Assembly (NCBI GenBank): GCA_963851405.1
Contig: CAWKPB010000006.1
Coordinates: 1 to 64,000, forward strand
Source: JANPBY01 sp963851405
GTDB taxonomy: Bacteria > Actinomycetota > Actinomycetes > DATJPE01
DNA length: 64,000 bases
Direction of reading: 5' to 3'
Position numbers and translations under genes: made by a program. The notes below the pieces were generated by a model. That model searched no databases. It worked only from the letters and a program-made list of their open reading frames with translations, and had not been told where the DNA came from. Below are positions 1-10,646 of this stretch, one piece after another. Positions within the stretch are counted from its first letter, which is position 1; each line of letters begins with the position of its first letter.

Positions 1-825
1 AGCGGACTCCTCAGCTCGTTGTGAACGCTTGATTCGCATCTCTTTGGCCTGGATGCGGAGAACGTTCGCGATCGGGATGCCGAACGCATCGGCCTGGACC
101 ATGGCCGTTGCGAACTGTCGGAGATCGGGCAGATTGGTACGTTCGCCCATGGCTCTAATCGCCTCGGTTCGACCCACACCGATCTGCATCTCCTGCAGCA
201 CCCGGAAGAATTCACCAGCCAAGGGGCCTTGGCTGTTCTTGGCTACCTGAGCGAGCGCACCGTCGAACGACATGCCCGCCTCGACTGAAATGGTCAACAG
301 ATCCAACGAATCCGGTAGCTCGCGACGCATCCGTTCGGTCCGCTCATAAGCCTTCTGATAGAGAATGATGTTGGGCAGGAAGAACCCCAGGATCCCCCCC
401 AGGATGACGACGCCGAGCGCGATCAGGAATCCCCAGCCGAAGAGCAGCGCGAACGCAAGGGCAATCACCGAACACGAGATCAGTCCCAGCATCTTGAAGG
501 CCAGGACGCGGTCGACGTCCCATCCCTCGGGGCTGCCGGCGAGGTCGAGGGACCGCCGGATGCCGCTCTTTTGCCCCCCGGGAGTCATCTTCGAGCCGCC
601 GCGCGTGAGCCGACCGAAGAGCGGGCCGAAGACGCGGTCGCCAAATGGTTGGTCGAGTTCGCTGCGAACCATCGACTTGGGAGCCGAGTTGATTGCTTCG
701 ACTGCCGCCAGTGAGCGGCCCACGTTGGTACGGCCGGGGGTCAGCACCCCGAAGGCCACGAGCGCGAGCATCACGGCTCCGAAGATCGCTGCGAGCCCCA
801 GCAGGAGAACCAAGGACGAGTCCAT
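1..825 (-). CDS. tadC: TadC-like type II secretion F-domain protein (partial, cut by window edge)
   Basis: This is an inner-membrane platform protein of the Tad/Flp pilus assembly machine, partner of TadB and the CpaF ATPase. Translating the minus strand from the ATG at 825 gives a hydrophobic N-terminus, a polar loop, two further membrane segments (around 365-500), and the T2SS-F signature stretch with LPDSLDLLTISVEAGMSFD followed by an ARG/NAQ-type helix region. The frame stays open to base 1, so the C-terminus lies outside the window. The start is one base after the TadB stop, so the two are co-transcribed and probably translationally coupled. Identification rests on the F-domain pattern and on position after tadB, which is the usual tad order. 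Confidence 0.88.
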   Translation of the reverse strand, partial: MDSSLVLLLGLAAIFGAVMLALVAFGVLTPGRTNVGRSLAAVEAINSAPKSMVRSELDQPFGDRVFGPLFGRLTRGGSKMTPGGQKSGIRRSLDLAGSPEGWDVDRVLAFKMLGLISCSVIALAFALLFGWGFLIALGVVILGGILGFFLPNIILYQKAYERTERMRRELPDSLDLLTISVEAGMSFDGALAQVAKNSQGPLAGEFFRVLQEMQIGVGRTEAIRAMGERTNLPDLRQFATAMVQADAFGIPIANVLRIQAKEMRIKRSQRAEESA

Positions 826-826
826 G

Positions 827-2800
827 TCAGACCTCCACCTTGACGACGCGTCTGAGCCAGAAGACCCCGACCAGCATCAACAGGCCAGCGAAACCCAACA
901 TCAGTAGACCCAGTGGTGTCGTGTACAGAGGTTCGAGATACTCCGGCCTCGCGATGAGCAAGAAGAGTGCGAAACCGATCGGAATCAAGATGATGATGAC
1001 CGCGGACAGGCGACCCTCGGCCGAGAGGACTTGAACCTGGCGGCGCAGCCTCTCCCGTTCGCGGAGGGTGGCCGCGACGTTCGTGAGTACCTCGGCCAGA
1101 TTGCCGCCGACTTCGCGCTGAACCCTGATCGCGAGAACGACCCAGTGGAAGTCCTGGGAGTTCATCCGGTCCGCGATGTTGTCGAGCGCGTCCTCGATGG
1201 GGACGCCGAGCCGGGCTTCGATCAGCGCACGATTGAACTCAGCGGCGATCGGATCGTTGCCCTCGCGAACCACCGTGTCCACCGCCTGAGGTAGCGAGTA
1301 CCCGGCGCCCAGAGAACCAGCCAGCAACTGCAACGTGTCAGGAAGCTGGCTATAGAAGGCGGCCTGTCGGCGGGACTCTTTCACCTTGAGGTAGGTCCAC
1401 GGGAGCACGACCCCGAGCGCTAACCCGATCAAAGAGACCACGATGCGGCCACCGGAGAGGAGCAGCATGAGAAGCGCAGCGCCGGTCGCGATTCCGACGT
1501 GGATCAGAGCCCACTCGGGAGCCTTCAATGGCAGTCCGGCGGCGTCGAGGTGTCGATCGAGCAGTTCCTCGACATCACGTCCGCGCACGGCCCGTCCGGC
1601 GAATTCCACCGCGGACTTGGCGACCTGAGTGTCGCCCAGGGCCGTGGTGGTGGTCTCGGACTCCTTGCGCGGTTGACGGCCGCCCAGGGTGTAGATCGAC
1701 ATCCGTCCGCGAACTGAGGAGTTCCTGCGGTTGCTGGCCCGGAGGAAGGCGATCACCAAGAGGATGGCGATGCCGATGAAGATGGCGGCGAGACCGAGCC
1801 AGAGATAGGTCTCGTTCACTGCGCTGTACCAGCCGGATGACTCGACAACAAGCGGTCCCGAGGCGTCTGCGGTCGCGCTGGCGTTCGCTTGCGGGGCGCC
1901 CGCCAGGGGAACGAAGGCGCTGTCGGTGACCGTCGTGGACCCGGCCTCCGCGCTCACAGTGACCGACGATCCGGAGCTCTGCAAATCGGCCGGGACTGTC
2001 ACTGTCACGGCCAATTGGTTGTCCAGGGCGCGTGCGCTCGCCGCGAATGCCGTGGCCAACTGGTCGGCCTGGCCGGCCGTAACGACCTTGCCGCCCGTGG
2101 CCTTGGCCATGGTCCGTAGCGCGGCCGCCTGTCCGCCGCGACCCAGCGAGACGGCGTCGAGGGTCGCCCCCGAGTCACCGGCCGCCGTTACGGCATCGTC
2201 CAGAGTGGCTTGGCTGGCGGTGTCGACCCCGTCGCTGGCGATCAGGATGCTGCGGGCGCCCTCGGTTCCGAGGGCGTCGACGGACACGATGACGGCGTCG
2301 TACAGGGCCGTCTCGCCCTGCGCCGTCAGGGCAGCAACGGCGCTCGTGACCGTGGTGCGGTCAGTCGTTGGCGCAACATCGACCGTGGCCGTGTCGTCGA
2401 AGGTGACCAGGCCGATCTGTAGATCGGCAGGGGCAGCGGCGATGAAAGCGTCCGCCGCTTGCTTGGCGCCCTCGAGCCGGCCCTTCTTGTTCATCGACCC
2501 ACTGGTGTCGATGGCCAAGATGGTTGAGCGCTCGACCGTCGTTTCCCCATCGAGAAGGACTGCCGTCGATTCCACGGCCGTGTCGTCAACGGTGACCGTG
2601 ACACTGGCCGGGTCGAGCGTGTCTCCGACTGCGAGATCGGACGCGCTGAACACGAGTGTGACCGTGCCGTCCCCGTTGGACTCGACCTCACTGATGCGGC
2701 CGGTCGGGTCGGCTGCTGCCGGGACGGCGATCAGGAGCATCGCTGCGACGCCCGTCAGCGCGGCGGCCCCGCGTGCGGCTCGAAGTTGAAGGCGGCTCAT
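827..2800 (-). CDS. tadB: VWA-domain/TadB fusion, Tad pilus membrane platform protein
   Basis: The 657-residue protein is about twice the length of an ordinary TadB. Residues 1-31 are a signal peptide ending in AAA-D. Residues of about 93-262 form a von Willebrand factor A domain with an intact MIDAS start (DTSGS at 98-102) and later metal-site Thr and Asp residues. A transmembrane helix near 335-353 leads into a cytoplasmic linker, then the C-terminal T2SS-F domain with flanking hydrophobic segments (about 490-657). The VWA part should be outside the membrane and the F domain should contact the CpaF ATPase. Spacing is 2 bp from cpaF and 1 bp from tadC. I infer that the VWA domain binds pilin or an extracellular ligand; no function is proven by sequence. 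Confidence 0.88.
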   Translation of the reverse strand: MSRLQLRAARGAAALTGVAAMLLIAVPAAADPTGRISEVESNGDGTVTLVFSASDLAVGDTLDPASVTVTVDDTAVESTAVLLDGETTVERSTILAIDTSGSMNKKGRLEGAKQAADAFIAAAPADLQIGLVTFDDTATVDVAPTTDRTTVTSAVAALTAQGETALYDAVIVSVDALGTEGARSILIASDGVDTASQATLDDAVTAAGDSGATLDAVSLGRGGQAAALRTMAKATGGKVVTAGQADQLATAFAASARALDNQLAVTVTVPADLQSSGSSVTVSAEAGSTTVTDSAFVPLAGAPQANASATADASGPLVVESSGWYSAVNETYLWLGLAAIFIGIAILLVIAFLRASNRRNSSVRGRMSIYTLGGRQPRKESETTTTALGDTQVAKSAVEFAGRAVRGRDVEELLDRHLDAAGLPLKAPEWALIHVGIATGAALLMLLLSGGRIVVSLIGLALGVVLPWTYLKVKESRRQAAFYSQLPDTLQLLAGSLGAGYSLPQAVDTVVREGNDPIAAEFNRALIEARLGVPIEDALDNIADRMNSQDFHWVVLAIRVQREVGGNLAEVLTNVAATLRERERLRRQVQVLSAEGRLSAVIIILIPIGFALFLLIARPEYLEPLYTTPLGLLMLGFAGLLMLVGVFWLRRVVKVEV

Positions 2801-2802
2801 GG

Positions 2803-4190
<1,388 letters not shown>

Positions 4191-4191
<1 letters not shown>

Positions 4192-5393
4192 CAGGTCCTC
4201 GACTTTCTGCGGAGAAGCCCGCGCCGATCGGAGCGGAGTTCGTACGGGACGGTCTGATCGACCGGCGGAGTGGTCAGTACAAAGGAATCGGCGAACTGAC
4301 GGATGGCCAGGCTCACCGGATGCTTGGGTTGATCGAGAACGATGGGTACGCCTCGGTTGGTTGCCTTGGGTACTTCCGCCGAAGACGGGATCTGGCAGAC
4401 GATGGGTGTGCGAAGGGTCTTCTCGACCTCACTGACAACCAGGCCGACCTTCGCGTCGGCTCGGTTCATCACCACCTGGTAGCGCTCCTTGGAGTAGTTG
4501 AGCAACTCCATGGTCTCCAGCGTCAGCTTCAGATTCTTGATCGCCGGAATATCCATCGTGGCCAGCAAGGCGATCACCTCGCTGCGGTCGAACGCCGCAA
4601 GGACCTGATCGTCGAAGGCCGGTGGCGTGTCGACCACGACGTAGTCGAACTGGTCGCGAAGGATGTCCAGGATCCGCCCGACGAGCTCCGCCGGGATCGA
4701 CGACGCGGCCCCCGGCTCGACCGGCGCAACCAAGGCCGCGAGCCCGGGAGAATGTGGCGTCAGGAGCGCAGCGACTCCTTGAGCGTCCAACGTGTCGCCC
4801 AGTGGGATGGCATCCGCGATCGTGTGTGACGGGAAGAGCTGAAGGGCGATGGCTACATCGCCAAAGGCGAGGTCCAGGTCCACCAGACAGACGTCCCTCT
4901 TCCCGCGATCGGCGAGCACGGCCGCGAGGTTGGTGGACATCGTCGTCTTGCCGCAGCCGCCTTTGGCGGAGAAGACCGTCACGATGCGCCCGCGTGGTCC
5001 GAAGTCCTCCGCGCCCTCCGCGGTGGCCACCTGGTCCCGCATCGCCTGCGCAAGGGATCGAGTTCGACGAACGGCGGTGTTGAGGCCGGCGATGTCGCGC
5101 TCTTCGACGACCTCTCGGACTCCCGCCCGCAGGGCTTCTGCCAGCACGGAGGTGTCGATGCGGCGGCGGACCAGGACGAAACCGAGACTGGGCCGGGTCA
5201 CTCGCATCGACTCCGCCAGCGCAAGTGCGGTCCCCTGGTCGATCGAGGGACCCATGATCACGCAGTCCTCACCAAGCTGAGTGTCGAGGTGGCGCCGTAG
5301 CGCATCCACGCTCGGCAGCACCTGAGCCTCCCCGCCAAGCGCGGCGTTGAGCGTGTCCGCGCCCGCGGGGTCGAGGTCGACGATGACGGCCAT
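4191..5393 (-). CDS. tadZ: TadZ/CpaE-like pilus localisation ATPase (ParA/MinD fold)
   Basis: This 400-residue protein has an N-terminal atypical receiver-like domain (about 1-125) and a C-terminal ParA/MinD ATPase domain. The deviant Walker A motif FSAKGGCGKTT lies near residues 138-148, with DLDLAFGD (switch/Walker A') and VVVDTPP (Walker B) downstream. TadZ/CpaE proteins position the Tad apparatus in the cell. A purine-rich GAAGGA sits about 10 nt before the ATG. The gene follows cpaB by 41 bp and overlaps the cpaF start. Simple ParA is a less likely alternative because the N-terminal domain and the operon context are both typical of TadZ. Confidence 0.92.
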
Positions 5394-5434
5394 TCGTGAG
5401 TCCTTCGCTCGGATCGATCCGGGTCGTTCTCGGG

Positions 5435-6187
5435 CTAGCGGGCGACGTTGGTGCCGTTGGTCGGCGGCAACGGACCGGTCTTGGACGTGTCGGTCAGGAG
5501 CGAGAAGTACAACTGCCCCTTCTGGGTGGCGAAGATGAGGCGCTGGGCCTGCTCTTGGGTGACCGCCACCGTCACGATGGCCCGCGGGATCTCTTCGGTG
5601 TTCTGACTGCCGTCACTGTCCGTGGTCGTTTGCTGGACTGGCTGAACGTTGCCCACAGTGATCACCTGGACCCGCGGCAAGAGCAGCTGCGTGTTCTCGG
5701 CGGTGGCCTCATTTTCCTGGTCGCTCACCTTCGGGCTGGCCAAGGTGGCGAAGACCGCCACCTCCGATCCGGCGCCGAGGAAACCAGCCACGCGCTCGGG
5801 GTCGCCAAGCTGAAGCGAGAGCGCCATCTTGCCCTCGGGAATCGGGATCGCTGATACGCCAGAGATGTCGCCAAAGGCGGCGGTCACGATCTGTTGGCCC
5901 GGGAAGATCGTCGTGAGCGCGACCTGTCCGGTAATGCCGTCGATGTTGCTCACGGCGCCGTCGGCAACGGAGTTCGATGCCACAGTGCGCAACTCCATGG
6001 AACCGTTGGCAGAGGCGGAGTCTGCGGTCTGACCGACAGGGATCTCCTGGCTCGCGAAGAGCACCTGTACCTGCTCTTGATCGCCGAGTGCGCGGTCATC
6101 TGCCCCTTGAACATAGGCGAAGACCAGCGCAACCCCGAGGGCTGCGACGACGAGCGCTGCGATGAGGAGAATCGTTCGACGAGCCAT
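5435..6187 (-). CDS. cpaB: CpaB/RcpC-like Flp pilus assembly protein
   Basis: This 250-residue protein has one N-terminal membrane helix (about residues 5-27), followed by a SAF-type domain (about 45-105) and the RcpC/CpaB domain, with a C-terminus ending in a conserved-looking FSLLTDTSKTG stretch. Family members sit in the periplasm or cell wall and gate or modify the pilus channel. It is the first gene seen in the minus-strand tad operon. An AGAGGGA Shine-Dalgarno lies just before the ATG. No Flp pilin or prepilin peptidase gene is found nearby, so these are probably beyond the left edge or elsewhere. Confidence 0.87.
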   Translation of the reverse strand: MARRTILLIAALVVAALGVALVFAYVQGADDRALGDQEQVQVLFASQEIPVGQTADSASANGSMELRTVASNSVADGAVSNIDGITGQVALTTIFPGQQIVTAAFGDISGVSAIPIPEGKMALSLQLGDPERVAGFLGAGSEVAVFATLASPKVSDQENEATAENTQLLLPRVQVITVGNVQPVQQTTTDSDGSQNTEEIPRAIVTVAVTQEQAQRLIFATQKGQLYFSLLTDTSKTGPLPPTNGTNVAR

Positions 6188-6496
6188 GAGTCCCTCTTAC
6201 GGTGTGGGCCGGTGAGTGGCGGGCCAGGACGGGAGCCGACAATCAGCGCGCAGTTGGGCCACGTGGTGGTGATCCAACGTGCTGTTCATGGCGTACCCCC
6301 CCGCTCTCCTTGACCAGCCGGAGCCGGTTGCGAAGAGCCGGCCGAAGTCCCCCGGTGGGCCTTCGACGGGAAAGACGTTACTCAGCGTGAGCGAAAAGGG
6401 GAGACCTCCGGGCCAACTTGGGCCGATCGATCCCCCGATATCCGCCGAAAGGACGAGGGATGGTCACTCAGGGTCAGCCCGACAAACGGTACCTAC
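6188..6496 (-). other. Gap upstream of the tad operon, with stem-loops but no gene
   Basis: This 309-base stretch separates cpaB from the ABC permease. On the minus strand, which would be the tad 5' leader, I see a GCCGG...CCGGC stem (6323-6342) and a CGAAG...CTTCG stem with an inner CCC/GGG pairing (6343-6365), both 130-180 nt before the cpaB start. I do not recognise a known riboswitch core and find no Flp pilin in any frame. It probably holds the tad promoter and leader. Confidence 0.4.
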
Positions 6497-8011
6497 TCAG
6501 CCGGAGGCGACCGTGGCGACGATCCTCGCCCGAACGGCGGGCTGGGCGTAGAGCCGGGAGGTGATCAGTAGTCGGCGCGCGGCGAGCAGCCCGAGCGCGA
6601 TCATGAGGGCCAACGGAAGGGCCGGCGAGTCCGCGTACAGGGTCATCGAGAAGCCTAATCCCGTGAAGGTCGTGATGAGGGCTAGTCGGAGGCTGTATGC
6701 GGCCATCGTGGCTGGCGGCGCTGGGGTGTCCCGTGATCCCCGAAGGTCGGCCCGGTGCGGCGAGCGTACGGCCAGTCCCATGCACGATGCCGTCACGAAC
6801 AGACAGCACGCTGTGGCCGCCCCAAAGGCCGTCGCCGCCTGGGTCAGGGTGGGGGGTTCGGCCGCTCGCAAGCCACCGGTGATGAGGGCTACGGCCACCG
6901 CGCCAGCGCAGACCTCGAAGAGGACGCGTGTTTTCGACCAAAAGGCCAGTTCTGGTCGGTGGGGGAGCGAGGAAAGCCATAGGGCACCGCTGCTGTCTAG
7001 GCAGAACGCGTTGACCCCGAACAGCAGCCCGGCCCCGGCAGCGACCAGCCCTGGTACGAGGATCAAGGAGGTCCAGTCGAGGCCTGCGGCGGCAGCCACT
7101 ACACCGGGCAACAGCGCCAGGACATAGATCCCGCGACGCAGCGCGCTGGCTCGCCACACACTCGCCCGGTCCGTGCGCACCAGCTGGTGGAATGCATCTC
7201 GTGCCGGCGCTCTGCGACTCACGGGTCGCGCCGTGGCGGAGAGGGCCGAATCCGGGCTGCGCTGCATGGCCCATGCGCAAGCGGAGGATCCCCAGACGAA
7301 GGCCACCGTCCCCACGAGAGCCAGCAGGAGGGCCCCGGGCAGCCATTCGAGCCATCGCCCCTCGGCTGCTTGAAAGGACAGGATGAGGACGCGGGTGAGC
7401 GGGTTGCGGTCCAGGAGCGGGGCGAGCTGGCCGGTCCAGACAAGGGCGGCAACCGCGATCGCCAGCGAGCCCGCTAGAAGCCACGTGACCAGCCGTCCAG
7501 CTCGGGTACGCCGGGCCCCGACAATGGTCCAGGCGACGGCCTGAGCGAGCAAAGTCACCACCGCGACAAACCCCAGCAGAGTCAGCAACGCGGGAGCGAT
7601 CCGATAGCTGGTCTCCCGGAAGCTGTAGGAGGTGAAACCGATCATGGTCACGACGGTCATGACCCAGGCCAGATTCAGCGGCGCCAAGAGCAGTGATGTG
7701 ACGAAGACCGTGCGGGAGCGGATCGGGTAGGCGATGAGGTGGTCTGAGGGGTAGAGCTCGTTCCCACCCCCTGCTGCGATGGGTGCTGAAAAGGCCAGGA
7801 TCACGAATCCCAGCATCACAGTGGGAATCACGGCCACGATGCCCGATCGGTCGTCGGGCGGGAGCAAGCGAGCGATGACGGCGCCGAGCAGCAGCAGAGC
7901 CGGGACGGCCGCGACCATGACGACGACCCCAGTCCGCTTGCGGCGGCTTCGCACCATGGACCACCGAAGGCGAAGCAGCGGGCGCAGCTGTGCTTGAGGC
8001 AGTGCGGTCAC
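6497..8011 (-). CDS. ABC transporter permease-like membrane protein
   Basis: This 504-residue, very hydrophobic protein has roughly ten or more predicted membrane segments. After a basic N-terminus (RSMVRSRRKR-like) the first segment begins near residue 30. It is read as the membrane partner of the ATPase at 8008-8715, because it starts with a GTG whose GTGA overlaps that gene's stop. An upstream start at 8116 would add 35 Arg/Gly-rich residues that overlap the ATPase and look non-coding. The substrate cannot be deduced. A long open frame overlapping this gene out of phase is Pro/Arg/His-rich and is not credible as a protein. Confidence 0.8.
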   Translation of the reverse strand: MTALPQAQLRPLLRLRWSMVRSRRKRTGVVVMVAAVPALLLLGAVIARLLPPDDRSGIVAVIPTVMLGFVILAFSAPIAAGGGNELYPSDHLIAYPIRSRTVFVTSLLLAPLNLAWVMTVVTMIGFTSYSFRETSYRIAPALLTLLGFVAVVTLLAQAVAWTIVGARRTRAGRLVTWLLAGSLAIAVAALVWTGQLAPLLDRNPLTRVLILSFQAAEGRWLEWLPGALLLALVGTVAFVWGSSACAWAMQRSPDSALSATARPVSRRAPARDAFHQLVRTDRASVWRASALRRGIYVLALLPGVVAAAAGLDWTSLILVPGLVAAGAGLLFGVNAFCLDSSGALWLSSLPHRPELAFWSKTRVLFEVCAGAVAVALITGGLRAAEPPTLTQAATAFGAATACCLFVTASCMGLAVRSPHRADLRGSRDTPAPPATMAAYSLRLALITTFTGLGFSMTLYADSPALPLALMIALGLLAARRLLITSRLYAQPAVRARIVATVASG

Positions 8012-8715
8012 GACATCAGCGCCCGGTAGCGACGAGCCCCGTCCTCTCCCTGCAACTCCGAGGCTGGGGCGGCAGCGACGACCCTTCCTTGCCGCAGGAC
8101 GACCGCTTCCTCGCACGCTGCGACGGCCAGATCGAGCAAGTGCGTCGAGACCACGATGGCTGAGCCCCGAAGTCGAAGTTCATAAATGAGTTGGAGGGTG
8201 GCGTCCACTCCTTGGGGATCGACGCCGTCGAACGGCTCATCGAGAAGAAGCACCTCCGGTTCATGGAAGGCGGCCAGCAGAACCGACATCCGCCGACCCA
8301 TTCCGTGGGAAAACCCTGCGGTCACCCGGTCGGCGGCGGAACTGAGATCGAAACGCTCCAGCAGCTCATGTCCACGCTCTTCCCAGCCGTCGGGCAGGCC
8401 ACGCAGGCTGGCCGCCAGCTGGAGGTGCTCCCAGGCGGTCGCTCGCGGGATCAAGCCTCCGACGTCGGGGCAGTAACCAACGGCGGCCTTAGCCCGAGCG
8501 GGGTCAGCGACCACATCGATCCCGCTGACCAAGACATCCCCACGCGTGGGGGGAAGAACCCCCGCGAGGACGCGCAACGTGGTGGATTTGCCAGCCCCGT
8601 TGCGTCCGATCAGCGCCACGGACTCTTTCGCAGGGACGGTGAGGTCGAAGGACTCCACCGCGGTCACCGCGCCAAAAGCCACGTGCAGCCCACTGACCTC
8701 GACCGCGGTGCTCAT
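8008..8715 (-). CDS. ABC transporter ATP-binding protein
   Basis: This 235-residue single nucleotide-binding domain has Walker A GRNGAGKST (about 36-44), a Q-loop region replaced by YCPDVGGL (as in ABC-2/bacitracin-type exporters), and Walker B VLLLDEPFDGVD followed by the H-loop STH. The signature motif is degenerate (FSHGMGRR instead of LSGGQ), which is common in ABC-2 exporters of lipids, antibiotics or peptides. It is the upstream partner of the permease at 6497-8011 and probably forms a homodimeric ATPase. The substrate is unknown. Confidence 0.93.
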   Translation of the reverse strand: MSTAVEVSGLHVAFGAVTAVESFDLTVPAKESVALIGRNGAGKSTTLRVLAGVLPPTRGDVLVSGIDVVADPARAKAAVGYCPDVGGLIPRATAWEHLQLAASLRGLPDGWEERGHELLERFDLSSAADRVTAGFSHGMGRRMSVLLAAFHEPEVLLLDEPFDGVDPQGVDATLQLIYELRLRGSAIVVSTHLLDLAVAACEEAVVLRQGRVVAAAPASELQGEDGARRYRALMS

Positions 8716-8740
8716 GGGAGGACTGATCGGCAGGTCTTGG

Positions 8741-10528
8741 CTATCGGTACAGCGCCTCGACGGCGGATTCGTAGTCCTTCATGACCACGTTTCGCTTGAG
8801 TTTGAGCGTGGGAGTGAGTTCTCCGCTTTCCTCGGTGAAGTCACTGGCGAGGATGGCGAACTTCTTGATCGCCTCCGCCTTGGACACGGCAAGGTTGGCA
8901 TCATCCACCGCGCGTTGGACCTCGGCCTTCAGGTCTTCGTCGTCCACCAAGGAAGCGACGTCCGCCGCCTCCTTGCCCTGGGCCTTGAGCCAACCCGGAA
9001 GCGCTTCGGCATCAATCGTGACCAACGCGGCGATGAATGGCTGGTTGTCACCCACGACCACGCATTGGCTGACCAGCGCGTGGGCACGCAGTCGATCCTC
9101 GAGGACCGCCGGCGCGACGTTCTTGCCCGCCGCCGTGACGATCAGCTCCTTCTTCCGACCCGTGATGGTCAGGAAGCCGTCCTCATCGAGCTCCCCGATG
9201 TCTCCGCTGTGGAACCAGCCATCGGACTCGATGGCCTCCGCGGTCGCCGTGGGATTGTTCCCGTACCCCTTGAAGACGATCGGACCCTTGATGAGAACTT
9301 CGCCGTCTTCAGCGATCTTGATGGAGGTGCCTGGGATCGGGCGCCCCACCGTCCCAATGCGCAGCTCTTCGGGCCGGTTGAGGGTGGCACCGGCGGAAGT
9401 CTCGGTCAGGCCGTACCCCTCGAGGATGGTGACCCCGATGCCCCGGTAGAAGTGGCCCAGCCGTGCTCCGAGGGGAGCCCCACCGGACACGGCGTGAGAC
9501 ACCCGTCCGCCTAGGGCATTCCGGAGCTTGCCGTAGACCAGCCGGTCGAACAGCCCGTGTTGAAGTTTGAGGGCCAGACCAGGTCCCCCCGTGTCTAGCG
9601 CCTCGGAGTAGGCAATGGCGGTCTTCGCGGCACGCGCGAAGATCTTGCCCTTCCCTTCTGCCTCGGCCTTGGCCGCCGAGGAGTTGTACACCTTCTCGAA
9701 CACCCTGGGCACCGACAGGATGAAGGTCGGCTGGAACACGGCCAGGTCGGGGAGCAGGTTCTTCACGTCCGGTGTGTGACCCAGGCGTACCCCTGAGTAG
9801 ACGGTGCCGATCTCGATCATTCGGGCGAAGACGTGCGCCAGCGGGAGGAAGAGCAGGGTCGCCCCTCGGTCATTGAACATTTCGGGAGCGCAGGACACGA
9901 CGCTGTGAGCCTCGTTGAGGAAGTTCCCATGGGTGAGCTCACAGCCCTTGGGGCGTCCCGTCGTGCCCGAGGTGTAGATGATCGTGGCGATATCGTCGAC
10001 GGTCAGGCTTCGACGGCGGCGTTCGATCTCGTCGTCCCCGATCTCGTGGCCCGCGTCGGCGACAACATCGACGGCGCCACTATCGATACACCAGACACTC
10101 GTGAGCGCGGGCAAGTCGGATCGAACCGAGTCAACGAGGGCTAGATGCCCCTCGGACTCCACGACCACCGTGACCGCTCCGGAGTCGCTCAGAATCCACT
10201 GCACCTGCTCCGCAGAACTGGTCTCGTAGATCGGGACCGGGACCGCTCCGGCCATCCAGATGGCGAAGTCGAACAGCGTCCACTCATAACGCGTGCGGGA
10301 CATGAGGCCCACTCGATCTCCGGTGCCGACACCGGAGGCCGCGAGCCCTTTGGCTACGGCTGTCACTTCAGCGAGAAAGTCTCGGTAGGTGACGTCTTCC
10401 CATCGATCGCCCGCGCGGCGACTGAACCCTACGGCGTGTGGACGAGCGACCGCCTGGTTCACCAACACGTCGGTGAGGTTGCTCGCGGTCAACTCCGTGG
10501 CGACGGGGGGTGAGCTGTACTGCAGCAT
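8741..10528 (-). CDS. fadD15: FadD15-like long-chain fatty acid-CoA ligase (AMP-forming)
   Basis: This 595-residue ANL-superfamily enzyme activates fatty acids to acyl-AMP and then acyl-CoA. Motifs seen are the P-loop IIYTSGTTGRPKG, the YGLTETS adenylate motif, the GWFHSGDIGE motif and the C-terminal hinge and lysine region GRKKELIVTAAGKN. The ATG at 10528 is chosen because AGGAG lies 6 nt upstream; an upstream extension to 10771 is Ser/Pro-rich and overlaps the divergent gene. From memory, the neighbours (SRPBCC, ArsA-like, PlsC) match the Rv2187/fadD15 locus of mycobacteria and the equivalent Streptomyces locus, which supports the name. Confidence 0.9.
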   Translation of the reverse strand: MLQYSSPPVATELTASNLTDVLVNQAVARPHAVGFSRRAGDRWEDVTYRDFLAEVTAVAKGLAASGVGTGDRVGLMSRTRYEWTLFDFAIWMAGAVPVPIYETSSAEQVQWILSDSGAVTVVVESEGHLALVDSVRSDLPALTSVWCIDSGAVDVVADAGHEIGDDEIERRRRSLTVDDIATIIYTSGTTGRPKGCELTHGNFLNEAHSVVSCAPEMFNDRGATLLFLPLAHVFARMIEIGTVYSGVRLGHTPDVKNLLPDLAVFQPTFILSVPRVFEKVYNSSAAKAEAEGKGKIFARAAKTAIAYSEALDTGGPGLALKLQHGLFDRLVYGKLRNALGGRVSHAVSGGAPLGARLGHFYRGIGVTILEGYGLTETSAGATLNRPEELRIGTVGRPIPGTSIKIAEDGEVLIKGPIVFKGYGNNPTATAEAIESDGWFHSGDIGELDEDGFLTITGRKKELIVTAAGKNVAPAVLEDRLRAHALVSQCVVVGDNQPFIAALVTIDAEALPGWLKAQGKEAADVASLVDDEDLKAEVQRAVDDANLAVSKAEAIKKFAILASDFTEESGELTPTLKLKRNVVMKDYESAVEALYR

Positions 10529-10646
10529 CGTGGGCTCCTGGGCGGTGTGGGCTGTCGAGGGGCAAGACCATGCTCCCACGATCTGGCAATTGTCTCGAGA
10601 CATCGCTGGCGATGGCCTCCCCGGGGGGGGGTGCGATGCTGGACGG

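Noticed and set aside
1926..2789. A 287-codon plus-strand frame opposite the VWA-TadB gene
   Set aside because: It is antisense to a domain-supported protein, is Ala/Ser/Val-biased and has no recognisable motif; long antisense frames are usual in high-GC DNA.
6197..6289. A 30-codon minus-strand ORF with three His residues just before cpaB
   Set aside because: The ribosome-binding site is too far from its ATG and there is no supporting feature.
6290..6370. A c-di-GMP or other known riboswitch before the tad operon
   Set aside because: I could not find the conserved core of any riboswitch class I know; only generic stems are visible.
6474..7964. A 496-codon minus-strand frame over the ABC permease
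   Set aside because: It is Pro/Arg/His-rich without membrane pattern, while the overlapping frame (6497-8011) gives the expected permease coupled to the ATPase.
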